The notes under the pieces are model-generated. The model saw only the letters and a program-made list of their open reading frames with translations. It was not told where the DNA came from and searched no databases. Position numbers and translations under genes: made by a program. 64,000 nt of DNA from UMGS75 sp051872775. Its GTDB lineage: Bacteria > Bacillota_I > Bacilli_A > ML615J-28 > CAG-313. The stretch spans positions 3,416-67,415 of the forward strand of contig JBJEEE010000088.1 of NCBI GenBank assembly GCA_051872775.1, written 5' to 3'. Each line of letters opens with the position of its first letter. Position 1 is the stretch's first letter. Positions 1-8,984 of the stretch are shown one piece after another.

Positions 1-3000
1 CTTGATTAGTTGTACTATAATTAGCAAGAATAACACTATCTACAAATTTTTGATATTCACTTTGATAATATTCTTCTAATTCTTGATTAATAGTTTTAAC
101 AAGGGATATTTCTCCTTTTGCAACTAAAACAATTTGATTTATCTCAGCTTCATCGATTGCATTATTAATATTGTTAGTAGCTTTTTTAATAATATTGTTA
201 ATAACAATTTGATTATCAGAAGAATAATCATTTAAGTTAATTCCTGAAGAAAGACTAGCTATTGCTTCTTGTCGCAATGCTTCAAGAGTTTCTTTTAAAC
301 TTACTATTTCTTGTAGAGCATTTTCTAAAAGATTATAGTTTGTAACATACGTTTTTGCTTCAGCTGATAAATTATCATATAATTCTTTTATTTGATTTAC
401 TAATGACTCATCATTTAAAGAAAGTGGAGACGGAATTGTATTAATTAATGCGACAACAGATTCAGCTTCATCTTGAGGTGTTGTGACCATTTCATCATAG
501 TTTGTAATGTAGGCACTTTGTCCTACAGTTACTGTTAAAGGATTAAACGGATTATTAGTGATTAGACGATCTAAATATCTAATTATCACTAGTGTTTCTC
601 CTTTTTGTAAAGTAACTGATGCGGTTGATGGAGAATCTGAACTAACTACTTTTACTTGTTTATTACTTCCAATAATAAAGTAACCATAAGTAGGAGAAGC
701 CGTTGAGAATGCTTGTCCTAGGGTCATCGTAACATTAGATGCTGAGTTATTGTAGTATACACCTGCACATGAAGTCCAATCACAAGCCGTTATTTCGCTT
801 GAGTTTAGGATAAAGAAATTGTTAACCGCAATAAATAATACTTGATTTCCAATCGTCAATGTCGCATTGCTCCATCCTATATAACTGGTTGTTCCTGTAT
901 ATTGTCCCTCATGATCTGTTGACATACATGAAGGATCATTTCGATAAACTAGGCCTTCTTGACCTTTCTTTAGTAAACTTAAATTAATATTTACTTCTTG
1001 TTTATATGTTATTCCATCTTCAGTAATTTCTAAATATAGAGGCATTAAATACTCAGTTAAATAATTCTTAAGACGTTTACCCGTATCAATATTATATTTT
1101 TGAGCATCATCTAGATTTTTGTAGGACCATTTCATATTAGTTCCTACTGGTAAGATTCGATCACTATTTACACAGTTATCAAAATCAACAAGAAAGGCAT
1201 CAACTTTACCTTTTAATTCTTTTAGTTTTGCAATTTTGCTGATGGCATTTGCGAGTACTTGATAGTTTGTAACATATGATTGTTCTGAAGTAGATAAAGC
1301 ATCATATTGTGATTTGATAATATTTACCTTTTCTTCATCGTTAAGCGTTATTTCGGCTGGTAAACTATTAATATTTGCAATTACTACTTCATAGGAATTA
1401 GTAGGAGTATTACCATATTTGACAGGATTACTTACCACATTAGCTCGGTTAACACTTGATACATAATAATCGTATGTTAATGCGTCAATATTAGAAATTT
1501 GAGTGTTTTGGGTATATTCTAAAACATGATTAATATTCGATGTATCTAATGTTTCTCCCTTAGGTACTTGATATACCATATAACCAAATACATTATCAAC
1601 TTTATTCCATGATAAAGTGTTACCACTTAAATTCAAATTAGATACTTCGATAGATGGAATGATGTTTGCATATCTTTGGATGACTGCTCCTGGAATACGT
1701 TTTTGCCAATAGTCATTAGTAATTAGATTAACACCATTTCTTATGATCGTATTGGATGTGTTTAATAGAGTTGAGTATTTATAGAAGCAAGTTCCCTTAA
1801 TTTCATCATACATCCCTGCATTTAATAATTGATTTTTCACTTCATCATTATTTCTTTGCCAGTATGACGCACTAGAGCCTGAACTTTCAGCCATATATAT
1901 ACCTATACCCATATATAGATTTACTTTCTTATATTTAACGCACCAACTCCACCATCTTGTTAACTCATAGAAATTAGCTCCTGTGTGTTCCATTCCCCAG
2001 TATGCTTGTGGTGTAATATAATCTATCCACTCATTATCAATCCACTTTTTAGTATCTGAATATAAATAATTGCCATAATGAGCAAATCCACTTGTATTTG
2101 AGGCAATTGGTGATATTAGATTACCATTACTATCATAAGAAGGTGAAGAGGCATAATTACCATTTTGATATATTCCAGATGGTGAAATACCAAGTTGAAC
2201 GGCACGACCTTCTTCAAGATTCATTTGATGAATTGAATTTGATAATTTTTCAATAAATGCATCTACATTTGCTCTTTTTTGATTTGCGCTTAATTCAGTT
2301 TTTACTCCTGAAATGTAGAAATAGTCATCAAAATGAATGGCATCAGCATCATATCGATCTAGAAATTCCATACAAGTTGAAACAATGAAATCTTGAACTA
2401 TGGTTGAACCTGGGTCAAGAATTTTCGAACCCTCGCTGTTTGTTAGTATTAAGCTAGGATCATTACATGGATGTCCTGCAGGATAAGCTTCACCTACATA
2501 TGATGAACTGCTAACTCGATATGGATTCATCCATGCATGAAATTCAATTCCACGATTATGGCATTCGGTAATCAACCATTCAAGTGGATCAAATTCCTCA
2601 AAATTAACATTTTGCCACCATGTTGCAATTGGATTTAAATCAGAGTTATATAAAGCATTATTATGAGTACGAACATGGAATACTATAGCGTTCATTCCCA
2701 TATTTACCATATTATCTAATATAGTATTAGCATCACTTTTAAATTTTGCTTCGGTTGTATATGAGGGAATATCACCAACGAAGGTACTTACCCATACGGC
2801 TCTATATTCAGCAGTAGGATAATCATATTGGTCTAGTCCATATACTTTTTCGGAACTATTTCGATACTTTAATTCTGAACCAGTAGAACTAGTCATAACT
2901 TTTAAATTGTTTGAAGCCAATACTTTAGTACTTTTGATTAAAGGCAGAATCATTAGCCCCATTAATATTATCATTAATATTTTTGATTGTATTTTATTCT

Positions 3001-3004
3001 TCAT
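1..3004 (-). CDS. GHL10/DUF187-type glycoside hydrolase-like surface protein, C-terminus cut off by window edge
   Basis: The reading frame opens at an ATG at 3004 behind a good ribosome site (GAAAGGAT) and stays open to the left edge, so 1,001 residues are visible and the C-terminus is missing. Residues 1-30 form a signal peptide (hydrophobic MIILMGLMILPLI core, then KVLAS). From about residue 65 the motif AEYRAVWVSTFVGDIPS and the later AWMNPYR, HFDDYF and ITPQAYWGM segments match the GHL10 (DUF187, YngK-like) TIM-barrel family, thought to act on glycans outside the cell. A fibronectin-III-like stretch follows, then two copies of a helical module of the form INSLP-x-EITLNDEEKV...YVTNY, common in Firmicutes surface proteins. 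Catalysis on a specific substrate is not shown. The barrel assignment is fairly sure; the substrate is unknown. Confidence 0.8.
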   Translation of the reverse strand, partial: MKNKIQSKILMIILMGLMILPLIKSTKVLASNNLKVMTSSTGSELKYRNSSEKVYGLDQYDYPTAEYRAVWVSTFVGDIPSYTTEAKFKSDANTILDNMVNMGMNAIVFHVRTHNNALYNSDLNPIATWWQNVNFEEFDPLEWLITECHNRGIEFHAWMNPYRVSSSSYVGEAYPAGHPCNDPSLILTNSEGSKILDPGSTIVQDFIVSTCMEFLDRYDADAIHFDDYFYISGVKTELSANQKRANVDAFIEKLSNSIHQMNLEEGRAVQLGISPSGIYQNGNYASSPSYDSNGNLISPIASNTSGFAHYGNYLYSDTKKWIDNEWIDYITPQAYWGMEHTGANFYELTRWWSWCVKYKKVNLYMGIGIYMAESSGSSASYWQRNNDEVKNQLLNAGMYDEIKGTCFYKYSTLLNTSNTIIRNGVNLITNDYWQKRIPGAVIQRYANIIPSIEVSNLNLSGNTLSWNKVDNVFGYMVYQVPKGETLDTSNINHVLEYTQNTQISNIDALTYDYYVSSVNRANVVSNPVKYGNTPTNSYEVVIANINSLPAEITLNDEEKVNIIKSQYDALSTSEQSYVTNYQVLANAISKIAKLKELKGKVDAFLVDFDNCVNSDRILPVGTNMKWSYKNLDDAQKYNIDTGKRLKNYLTEYLMPLYLEITEDGITYKQEVNINLSLLKKGQEGLVYRNDPSCMSTDHEGQYTGTTSYIGWSNATLTIGNQVLFIAVNNFFILNSSEITACDWTSCAGVYYNNSASNVTMTLGQAFSTASPTYGYFIIGSNKQVKVVSSDSPSTASVTLQKGETLVIIRYLDRLITNNPFNPLTVTVGQSAYITNYDEMVTTPQDEAESVVALINTIPSPLSLNDESLVNQIKELYDNLSAEAKTYVTNYNLLENALQEIVSLKETLEALRQEAIASLSSGINLNDYSSDNQIVINNIIKKATNNINNAIDEAEINQIVLVAKGEISLVKTINQELEEYYQSEYQKFVDSVILANYSTTNQ

Positions 3005-3035
3005 CTTTTAATATCCTTTCTACGTTTCTTTTCTA

Positions 3036-3063
3036 ATTATATCACATTTGCAAAATTTTACAA
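3036..3063 (-). promoter_or_regulatory. Sigma-A-type promoter for the GHL10 gene
   Basis: Read on the minus strand: TTGTAA, a 16-bp spacer, then TATAAT with an upstream TG (TGATATAAT, extended -10). It lies about 30 bp upstream of the ATG at 3004. Confidence 0.6.
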
Positions 3064-3150
3064 AATATTATGCAAAAATAGAATATGTAATATTTGGATG
3101 TATTTTTTTTATATTTTAATAAATAATAAATTGTGAAGGAAGGTATTTTT

Positions 3151-3330
3151 ATGACAGACAAAGAATTACTTTATATTGAAGATGCTTTAGCACACGCTAA
3201 ACATTTTGATGCATTATGTTGTGATGCATGTGATAATATGCAAGATGCTACTTTAAGAAATTTTGTTAAAGATGTTCAAAAAGAAGTACAACTTGTTTAT
3301 AATAATTTATTTACAACATTAAAATGGTAG
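3151..3330 (+). CDS. Small CotF-like spore coat family protein (first of pair)
   Basis: A 59-residue soluble helical protein. The ATG at 3151 is preferred over the in-frame GTG at 3133, because the GTG overlaps the ribosome site GAAGGAAGG that serves the ATG. It has the two-helix pattern of half a ferritin-like bundle and an unusual CCDAC cysteine cluster at residues 23-27. The next gene, 12 bp downstream, is a clear CotF-family protein. Short partners of this kind often sit beside cotF genes in Bacilli and Clostridia. By position and helical pattern this is probably a coat-associated protein; on its own the sequence is too short for a firm call. Confidence 0.55.
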   Translation: MTDKELLYIEDALAHAKHFDALCCDACDNMQDATLRNFVKDVQKEVQLVYNNLFTTLKW

Positions 3331-3342
3331 GAGGAATAACTT

Positions 3343-3588
3343 ATGAATGATCGTTTTTATATGGAAACATTATTAACGTGGACAAAAGCTTATTGCGATT
3401 TACTTCTTCATGGCACAATTGAATCTTCATCCGAGCATGTTAATTCAGCAATGAGTCAATCGTTATTTGAAGTTTTGAGTTTACAAAATGCAATTTATAA
3501 GCATATGGAACAAAAGGGATGGTATAAGACTAAACAAGTTCCTATTACAAAAATAGAACAAGCCGCAACACAAATAGCAAATGCATAA
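3343..3588 (+). CDS. CotF-family spore coat protein
   Basis: This 81-residue protein carries the hallmarks of the spore coat protein F family (PF07875): an N-terminal METLLTWTKAYCDLLLHGTI helix, a second helix with a QSLFEVLSLQNAIYKHM pattern, and the C-terminal QKGWY signature at residues 58-62. CotF proteins assemble in the coat of Bacillus spores, but relatives also occur in genomes with no proven sporulation. The start follows TAGGAGGAAT. The gene forms a two-gene unit with the short upstream gene, and a strong terminator follows at 3587. Family assignment is good; the role in this organism is inferred. Confidence 0.8.
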   Translation: MNDRFYMETLLTWTKAYCDLLLHGTIESSSEHVNSAMSQSLFEVLSLQNAIYKHMEQKGWYKTKQVPITKIEQAATQIANA

Positions 3589-3616
3589 AGTTCGTTATCT
3601 TAACGAACTTTTTTTG
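3587..3616 (+). terminator. Intrinsic terminator after the CotF pair
   Basis: A 10-bp perfect stem (AAAGTTCGTT / AACGAACTTT) with a 5-base loop, followed by a T run. It begins at the stop codon of the CotF gene. Confidence 0.85.
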
Positions 3617-3666
3617 TAATAATTAATTATGTTTTACATATAATATCATGAAAGGATTATTACAAT

Positions 3667-4134
3667 ATGAAAAAAAAGTGGCTTAAAGTTTTATTTTTTT
3701 TATTTATACTATTTTTATATTTTCTTCCCTCTTTCATTTTTAAGGCGGATATAGATTACTATAATACACTAAAAGGACCACACCTTTTTCCTTGGCTTTT
3801 TGTTGTAATATGGTCAATTATATACATAACAATGAGTGTTTATGTGACTTCCATAGTTTTCAGTAATCATAGCATCAACACAGCAGAATATAAACGAATT
3901 TATGTTTTTTTAGGAATAAACTATTTATTACAAGCAACATTTTTACCAGTTTTCTTTTACTTACATAACTTATTTATTGCCTTTGCACTTTGCATTTTTA
4001 CATTTGTCACTATCCTGATTATATGTTTAGAGACTTTACTTGTAAACAAAAAACTAACCTTGCTTACGCTTCCTTATGTTTTATGGTCTGCCTTTGCTAG
4101 TGTATTTTCTATTTTATTTTATCTCCAAAATTAA
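3667..4134 (+). CDS. TspO/MBR-like membrane protein
   Basis: 155 residues with five hydrophobic segments (about 7-28, 43-63, 78-100, 104-125, 131-152), the layout of the TspO/mitochondrial benzodiazepine receptor family. The stretch YYNTLKGPHLFPWLFVVIWSIIYITMSVY matches the family's conserved YxxLxxPxxxPPxWxFxxVWxxLYxxM segment, although part of the proline-rich core is altered. TspO proteins bind porphyrins and related ligands in the membrane. The start follows an AAAGGAT site. The gene stands alone between two terminators. The call rests on topology and this segment; a diverged paralogue with another ligand is possible. Confidence 0.7.
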   Translation: MKKKWLKVLFFLFILFLYFLPSFIFKADIDYYNTLKGPHLFPWLFVVIWSIIYITMSVYVTSIVFSNHSINTAEYKRIYVFLGINYLLQATFLPVFFYLHNLFIAFALCIFTFVTILIICLETLLVNKKLTLLTLPYVLWSAFASVFSILFYLQN

Positions 4135-4174
4135 AAAAACGAACAACAAAGTTTTACTTTGTTGTTCTTTATTT
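4135..4174. terminator. Bidirectional intrinsic terminator
   Basis: An 11-bp perfect stem (GAACAACAAAG / CTTTGTTGTTC) lies between convergent genes, with A-rich sequence on the left and T-rich sequence on the right. It can serve both the TspO-like gene and the M18 peptidase operon. Confidence 0.85.
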
Positions 4175-4192
4175 ATAGGAAATTTTTACTTA

Positions 4193-5467
4193 TCATTTTA
4201 ATGTAATTTTTTGAGGATTTGTAGCATTTAAATGTCTATTGTAGAAGTGAGTTAAGACTTTTTGCATCATCAAAAAGTCATGTGTTCCAGCCGTCTCATA
4301 AGCTGAGTGCATAGCTAGTTGGGCAAGTCCAATATCAACACTAATTACACTTACGCTACGTAATAAAAGGCAGCCTAAGGTTCCCCCACCCCTTATATCA
4401 GAACGATTAGTATATTCTTGATAAGGAATATTTACATCATTACAAAGTTGTTTAAATATACTTCCGGATAATGCATCAGTTGTGTAGCTTAAATTAGAAT
4501 TATATTTAATAACAATTCCTTTATTCATAAATACTGCATTTTCAGGGTCGCTTTTTTCAGGATGATTTGGATGAACGGCATGAGCGTTATCAGCAGAGAT
4601 AAGCATTGTATTTTGATATAGCAAAGGTTTAATACTTTCTAAATTTAAAGATGAAATAATTAAATCAATGATATCTTTTAAGAATGATGAAGCTGCACCA
4701 TTATTTGAAGAACTTCCAACTTCTTCATGGTTAAACCCAACCCATATATTGATATTATTTTCATTTTCTCCTTCAATAAAAGCTTTTAAAGATGCATAAA
4801 AACATTCTAAGTTATCAAGTCTTGGTGACAATATTAATTCATTTTCGCTACCTGCAAGCATTGGTTCTTCCTTATTATATAAGAATAAATCATAATCAAC
4901 TATATTAGTTAGGCCTAGTTCCTTTTCTAGTATTGACTTTATTGTTGTATTACTCAATCCTAGAATTGCTTGCATATCAATTTGTGGATTGTAGCTAAAG
5001 CCATTATTAATTTCACGATTCATATGTATAGCAAGATTAGGGATAATTTGGGTTTGGTTTAGGGTTACTACTTTACTAGACAAAGCACCATCATTACTTA
5101 CAATTACCCTCCCCGCAATCCCGAGGGGACGATCTACAAAAGTCGATAGAATTAAACCACCATATACTTCAGAATTAATCTTAGTATAGCCGTTTGATGT
5201 AATAATACCTTTAGGTTTAATTTTTAACATTGGTGAGTCATTATGACTTGCGACAATTTGAATACTTGGAGTATCTAATTTTGTACCAACTTTAAATGCT
5301 AAAATGGCACCATCATTTTTGATAATATAATATTTATTTCCTTTTTCAATCTTAGGATTAGATAAATCTAATTCTTTAAAACCTTGATCAGCTAATTTAG
5401 TTCTTGCAATTTCTACAGTTTGATATGTTGTATGTGCTTCTTTTAAAAAGTTAATAAATTCTTTCAT
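4193..5467 (-). CDS. M18 family aminopeptidase
   Basis: A 424-residue cytosolic metallo-aminopeptidase of family M18 (aspartyl aminopeptidase/ApeB type), which trims N-terminal residues from peptides. Visible metal and catalytic motifs in order: SHNDSP (His75, Asp77), SPRLDNL (Asp218), NHEEVGS (Glu248-Glu249), SADNAHAVHPN (Asp293, His296), and AMHSAYETAGTHD near the C-terminus. Length is normal for the family. Its ATG shares one base with the stop of the upstream M29 peptidase gene (TAATG), so the two are translationally coupled in an operon with the ABC-F gene. The family is certain; the preferred residue is not. Confidence 0.93.
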   Translation of the reverse strand: MKEFINFLKEAHTTYQTVEIARTKLADQGFKELDLSNPKIEKGNKYYIIKNDGAILAFKVGTKLDTPSIQIVASHNDSPMLKIKPKGIITSNGYTKINSEVYGGLILSTFVDRPLGIAGRVIVSNDGALSSKVVTLNQTQIIPNLAIHMNREINNGFSYNPQIDMQAILGLSNTTIKSILEKELGLTNIVDYDLFLYNKEEPMLAGSENELILSPRLDNLECFYASLKAFIEGENENNINIWVGFNHEEVGSSSNNGAASSFLKDIIDLIISSLNLESIKPLLYQNTMLISADNAHAVHPNHPEKSDPENAVFMNKGIVIKYNSNLSYTTDALSGSIFKQLCNDVNIPYQEYTNRSDIRGGGTLGCLLLRSVSVISVDIGLAQLAMHSAYETAGTHDFLMMQKVLTHFYNRHLNATNPQKITLK

Positions 5468-6699
5468 TAGATAACAAAATTACCCTTTCTAAAAATTTGG
5501 ACTTTCTCTTTATTGTGGGTTGTGCCTACTATCTCCATATCACTACTTCCGAACATAAAGTCAACATGAATACTAGATACGTTATATCCAAGTTTAACTA
5601 GTTCTTCTTCTGTCATTTTAGTCCCATTTTTAACATTCATTGCATAGGCGTTTCCTAAAGCTAAATGGCATGATGCATTTTCATCAAATAAAGTATTATA
5701 GAACAAAACACCTAAATTAGAGATTGGTGAATCATTGCTTATCAAAGCTACTTCGCCTAAACTACTACTTCCTTCATCTGTTTCAAGAAGTGTTTTTAAT
5801 AATTCCTCATTTTCTTTCGCATGATATTCCACTACTTTACCGTCTTTAAATGTCAAAGTAAATTCTGGAATTATATTTCCTCTTACATTAAGAGGTTTGG
5901 TACTTACAACAGTGCCATTAATTTTTTTATTATGTGGCATTGTAAAAGTTTCTTCTGTAGGGATGTTAGGCGCAAAGAATATACCTTTTTCTGACATTTC
6001 ACCACCACCAGCCCAAATGTGATTGTCTACTAGTCCTATTTCTAAATCAGTGCCAAGGCTGTTTTTGAAATGAAGTGATTCAAAATTAAAGTTATTTAAC
6101 ACTTTATTATGTTCATCAAGTTTCTTCATATGTTCATTCCACCCTTGGACCGCATCTTCACCAACATTAACACGTGATGTATAAAGAATAGATTCAAGCA
6201 GCTTATCCATTGCTTCATCTACAGGTAAATTAGGGAATACTTTTTGAGCCCATTCTTCATTAGGATAGGCAACTATAGCCCACTGTGTTCTACTTGCCAT
6301 TATGTATTCATTAACAAACTTTAGTTTTGGTGCACGTGCTTTTGAGGCTTTATCAATTCGAGTAGGATCAATTCCCTTAAATATAGTTGGATTTGGTGAT
6401 GTTATTGATAATGTGGCAGCTCCAGATGATATAAAATATTCTTTTTCTTTAATCACATACTCAGGAACTTCGATTAAAGCTTCTTCCGATGCTCTTTCAT
6501 AAAAGAGACGACTAGTTTCATCATCACTCCAATCAACTAAAACGGCGGATGCACCTGCATTGTATGCCTCTTCAACAATTAATCGTGTAAATGTACTTGC
6601 GATTATTGGAGAGTTGATAAATAAAACTTGATTTGGTTGAATATTAACGCCTACTTTAACCGCAAGGCGAGCAAATTCTCTTAATAATTCTTTATTCAT
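5467..6699 (-). CDS. M29 family aminopeptidase (AmpS/PepS-like)
   Basis: This 410-residue protein begins LLREFARLAVKVGVNIQPNQ, the typical N-terminus of the thermophilic aminopeptidase family M29 (AmpS/PepS), a dimetal enzyme of the cytosol. The family's C-terminal metal-binding stretch is seen as SIHVDFMFGSSDMEIVG. Length is normal. It overlaps the end of the ABC-F gene by 8 bases and is followed without a gap by the M18 peptidase, giving a peptide-degradation pair. Substrates of the family are broad; the substrate here cannot be predicted. Confidence 0.92.
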   Translation of the reverse strand: MNKELLREFARLAVKVGVNIQPNQVLFINSPIIASTFTRLIVEEAYNAGASAVLVDWSDDETSRLFYERASEEALIEVPEYVIKEKEYFISSGAATLSITSPNPTIFKGIDPTRIDKASKARAPKLKFVNEYIMASRTQWAIVAYPNEEWAQKVFPNLPVDEAMDKLLESILYTSRVNVGEDAVQGWNEHMKKLDEHNKVLNNFNFESLHFKNSLGTDLEIGLVDNHIWAGGGEMSEKGIFFAPNIPTEETFTMPHNKKINGTVVSTKPLNVRGNIIPEFTLTFKDGKVVEYHAKENEELLKTLLETDEGSSSLGEVALISNDSPISNLGVLFYNTLFDENASCHLALGNAYAMNVKNGTKMTEEELVKLGYNVSSIHVDFMFGSSDMEIVGTTHNKEKVQIFRKGNFVI

Positions 6700-8485
6700 T
6701 ATATTTTTCCTTTCTATACTTTATTATTTTTTGATTAATATCTTCTAAATATTCCCATCGTTTAATCTTTTCTTCGAGTTCATTTTGTTTAGCCTCAAGT
6801 TGTTCATTTAAGGACATTAACAATTCATAGTCAGTACCACTATGATCTATGTCATACTTTATCTCTTTAATTTGATTTTCAATTATTTCAATTTCTTCTT
6901 CGATATGATCATACTCTTTCTTTTCTCTAGAAGTAAAACGTGGTATTTCGATTGATGATGATTGATTTTCTTTTGATTGTTTGACATTAACATTCATAAG
7001 GATATCCTCATGCTTAGTAAGAAAATCAGAAATAGAAAACATATATTCAGTTATTGATTTATTATTAAACACCATTAAATGATTACATACTTTATCTAAA
7101 AAATATCGATCATGTGAGATGACAATAACCGCTCCTTTAAATGATTCTAAATAATCTTCTAATACTTGTATTGTATATATATCAAAATCATTAGTTGGTT
7201 CATCTAGTAATAATACATTTGGATTAGTTATTAATACTTTTAACAAACCAAGTCTTCGCTTTTCTCCTCCTGACAAACGTGATATTGGAAGTTGTTGCAT
7301 TGTTGGAGTAAAGAAATAGCTCTCTAATAATTCTGATGCGCTTATTTTCCCATTTAAAGTATCAATATATTCTCCATATTGTCTTAGATAATCAATTACC
7401 TTCATTGATTCATCTTCTATATGATTTATTTGTTTAAAGTATCCAATATTAATGGTCTCTCCGATTGTAATCTTTCCATTTTGGGGCTCTATTTGCCCTA
7501 CAATTGAATTTAAGAAGGAAGTCTTGCCACAACCGTTTTTACCTATTATCCCTAATCGATCAAATCGATTAACAATATAACTGAAATTAGTAAATAGAAT
7601 TTGATTATTGACTTCTAATGATAGATCTTCAATGATAATTGTTTTACGACCTATTCTGGTTGTTTTAGATCCCAGTTCCATTTCTCTTTGCGTATTTGAT
7701 ATGTATGTTTGTACCTCTTTGAGGGTTGATTCAGATTCATAGAAACGTTCAATTCTTTCCCTACTTTTAGTGCTACGTGCTTGTGGATTCATCTTCATCC
7801 ATTTTGCTTCTTTTTTTAGAATTGAAGATAGTTTTCTTTCGTTTGCTTTCAAGTATTCTAAACGTTCAGCTTTTAATTCAATGAAATGAGAATAGTTAGC
7901 AAGATAATAATATACTTTTCCATTTTCAATTTCCATTATTTCTTTTGTCACTCGTTCAAGGAAAAAACGATCATGTGTAACTAAAACAAGCCCTTTATTG
8001 TACTTGATGAGAAACTTTTCTAGCCAGCATATCATAGCAATATCAAGATGATTAGTGGGTTCATCTAGTATTAACATATCCGTATTACTAACTAATACAC
8101 TCGCTAAATGCAGTCTTTTCTTTTCCCCACCTGACATGTTATCTACTAACATATTATGGTTAGTTAAGCCTAATCTATTCAGCATTGATAATAGTTCATA
8201 ATCATTTTCGGATTTACTCAATCTTTTGATTTCTTCAAAAATTGTTTTACCTTTTATATACTCGATATCTTGTGATAAATATCCTATTCTAAGATTGCTC
8301 TTGCGATAAATAATTCCACTAGATGGTTCTAGTGTACCAACCATTAGTTTCAAAATGGTTGATTTTCCAGATCCATTCAATCCGATAATCCCAACTTTAG
8401 AATTATCGTTTATAGTGAAATTAACTTTATTTAAAACTAGTTTATCAGTATATTGTAAAGAAACATCGTTAAATGTTATTAACAT
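6692..8485 (-). CDS. ABC-F family ATPase (Uup/YfmR-like translation factor)
   Basis: 597 residues with two ATP-binding cassettes and no membrane segments. Walker A motifs are GLNGSGKST and GKNGCGKTS; signatures are MSGGEKKR and LSGGEKRR; both Walker B motifs read DEPTN. The C-terminal 80 residues form a coiled coil (EEIEIIENQIKEIKYDI...), as in Uup/YfmR. ABC-F proteins of this type act on stalled ribosomes; others give antibiotic resistance. The start is set at the ATG at 8485, not the upstream in-frame codon at 8518, because GGGTGAG lies 6 bases before it and MLITFNDVSLQY is the usual N-terminus. First gene of the three-gene operon with the M29 and M18 peptidases. Confidence 0.9.
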   Translation of the reverse strand: MLITFNDVSLQYTDKLVLNKVNFTINDNSKVGIIGLNGSGKSTILKLMVGTLEPSSGIIYRKSNLRIGYLSQDIEYIKGKTIFEEIKRLSKSENDYELLSMLNRLGLTNHNMLVDNMSGGEKKRLHLASVLVSNTDMLILDEPTNHLDIAMICWLEKFLIKYNKGLVLVTHDRFFLERVTKEIMEIENGKVYYYLANYSHFIELKAERLEYLKANERKLSSILKKEAKWMKMNPQARSTKSRERIERFYESESTLKEVQTYISNTQREMELGSKTTRIGRKTIIIEDLSLEVNNQILFTNFSYIVNRFDRLGIIGKNGCGKTSFLNSIVGQIEPQNGKITIGETINIGYFKQINHIEDESMKVIDYLRQYGEYIDTLNGKISASELLESYFFTPTMQQLPISRLSGGEKRRLGLLKVLITNPNVLLLDEPTNDFDIYTIQVLEDYLESFKGAVIVISHDRYFLDKVCNHLMVFNNKSITEYMFSISDFLTKHEDILMNVNVKQSKENQSSSIEIPRFTSREKKEYDHIEEEIEIIENQIKEIKYDIDHSGTDYELLMSLNEQLEAKQNELEEKIKRWEYLEDINQKIIKYRKEKYNE

Positions 8486-8556
8486 ACTACTCACCCACTT
8501 ATATTTTAATTTTATCACATTTTCCCTTTTTTTTCATAAATATAACTTATAAATAT

Positions 8557-8590
8557 ATAAAAATAAAAACTGCCAACAATGTTGACAGCC
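8557..8590 (-). terminator. Intrinsic terminator after rpmE
   Basis: On the minus strand an 8-bp stem (CTGTCAAC / GTTGGCAG, one G-T pair) with a 3-base loop is followed by TTTTTATTTTTATA. It lies 15 bp past the rpmE stop. Confidence 0.8.
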
Positions 8591-8604
8591 ATATTTAGTG
8601 TTTA

Positions 8605-8826
8605 TTAGTTGTTTTCTTTTTTTACTGCTTGACTAGCTCTCTTATTGAAACGTTCAATTCTACCTGCAGCTTGAACAAATTTTTGTTCTCCTGTATAGAA
8701 TGGATGACATTTAGAACATGTATCAACACGTACTTCTTTTAATGTAGAACCAGTTTCAAATTCATTACCGCATGAAACACAAACAACTTTAACTTTGTGA
8801 TATTGTGGATGAATGCCTTTTTTCAT
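8605..8826 (-). CDS. rpmE: 50S ribosomal protein L31
   Basis: 73 residues beginning MKKGIHPQYHKVKVVC. Two CxxC-type pairs (Cys16/Cys19 and Cys37/Cys40, seen as CVSC and CSKC) identify the zinc-binding form of L31, followed by the family signature HPFYTGEQKF. L31 bridges the ribosomal subunits. The gene stands alone with its own promoter (8885-8913) and terminator. The short lysine-rich C-terminal extension is not unusual. Confidence 0.97.
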   Translation of the reverse strand: MKKGIHPQYHKVKVVCVSCGNEFETGSTLKEVRVDTCSKCHPFYTGEQKFVQAAGRIERFNKRASQAVKKENN

Positions 8827-8884
8827 AGTTTTACTCCTTCCGCCATGATTTTCTTAAACCATAGTAAGTTTATTTTACTTTAGT

Positions 8885-8913
8885 ATTATACACTATTTTA
8901 CCCTTTTTTGCAA
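8885..8913 (-). promoter_or_regulatory. Sigma-A promoter of rpmE
   Basis: Minus-strand TTGCAA, a 17-bp spacer and a perfect TATAAT, about 55 bp upstream of the rpmE ATG. Confidence 0.75.
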
Positions 8914-8937
8914 GTAAAGTGTTATATTATTTGTTTT

Positions 8938-8970
8938 TAGAAAAAAAACGAGATTTCATAAGAAATCTCG
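8938..8970 (-). terminator. Intrinsic terminator of the giant gene
   Basis: A perfect 9-bp stem (CGAGATTTC / GAAATCTCG) with a 4-base loop and a run of eight T on the minus strand, 15 bp after the stop of the 5,630-residue gene. This shows the giant gene is transcribed as a finished unit and does not read into rpmE. Confidence 0.88.
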
Positions 8971-8984
8971 TTTAATTTTGGATA

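Noticed and set aside
3133..3150. Earlier GTG start for the first CotF-like gene
   Set aside because: It overlaps the ribosome site that best serves the ATG at 3151 and adds residues with no family match.
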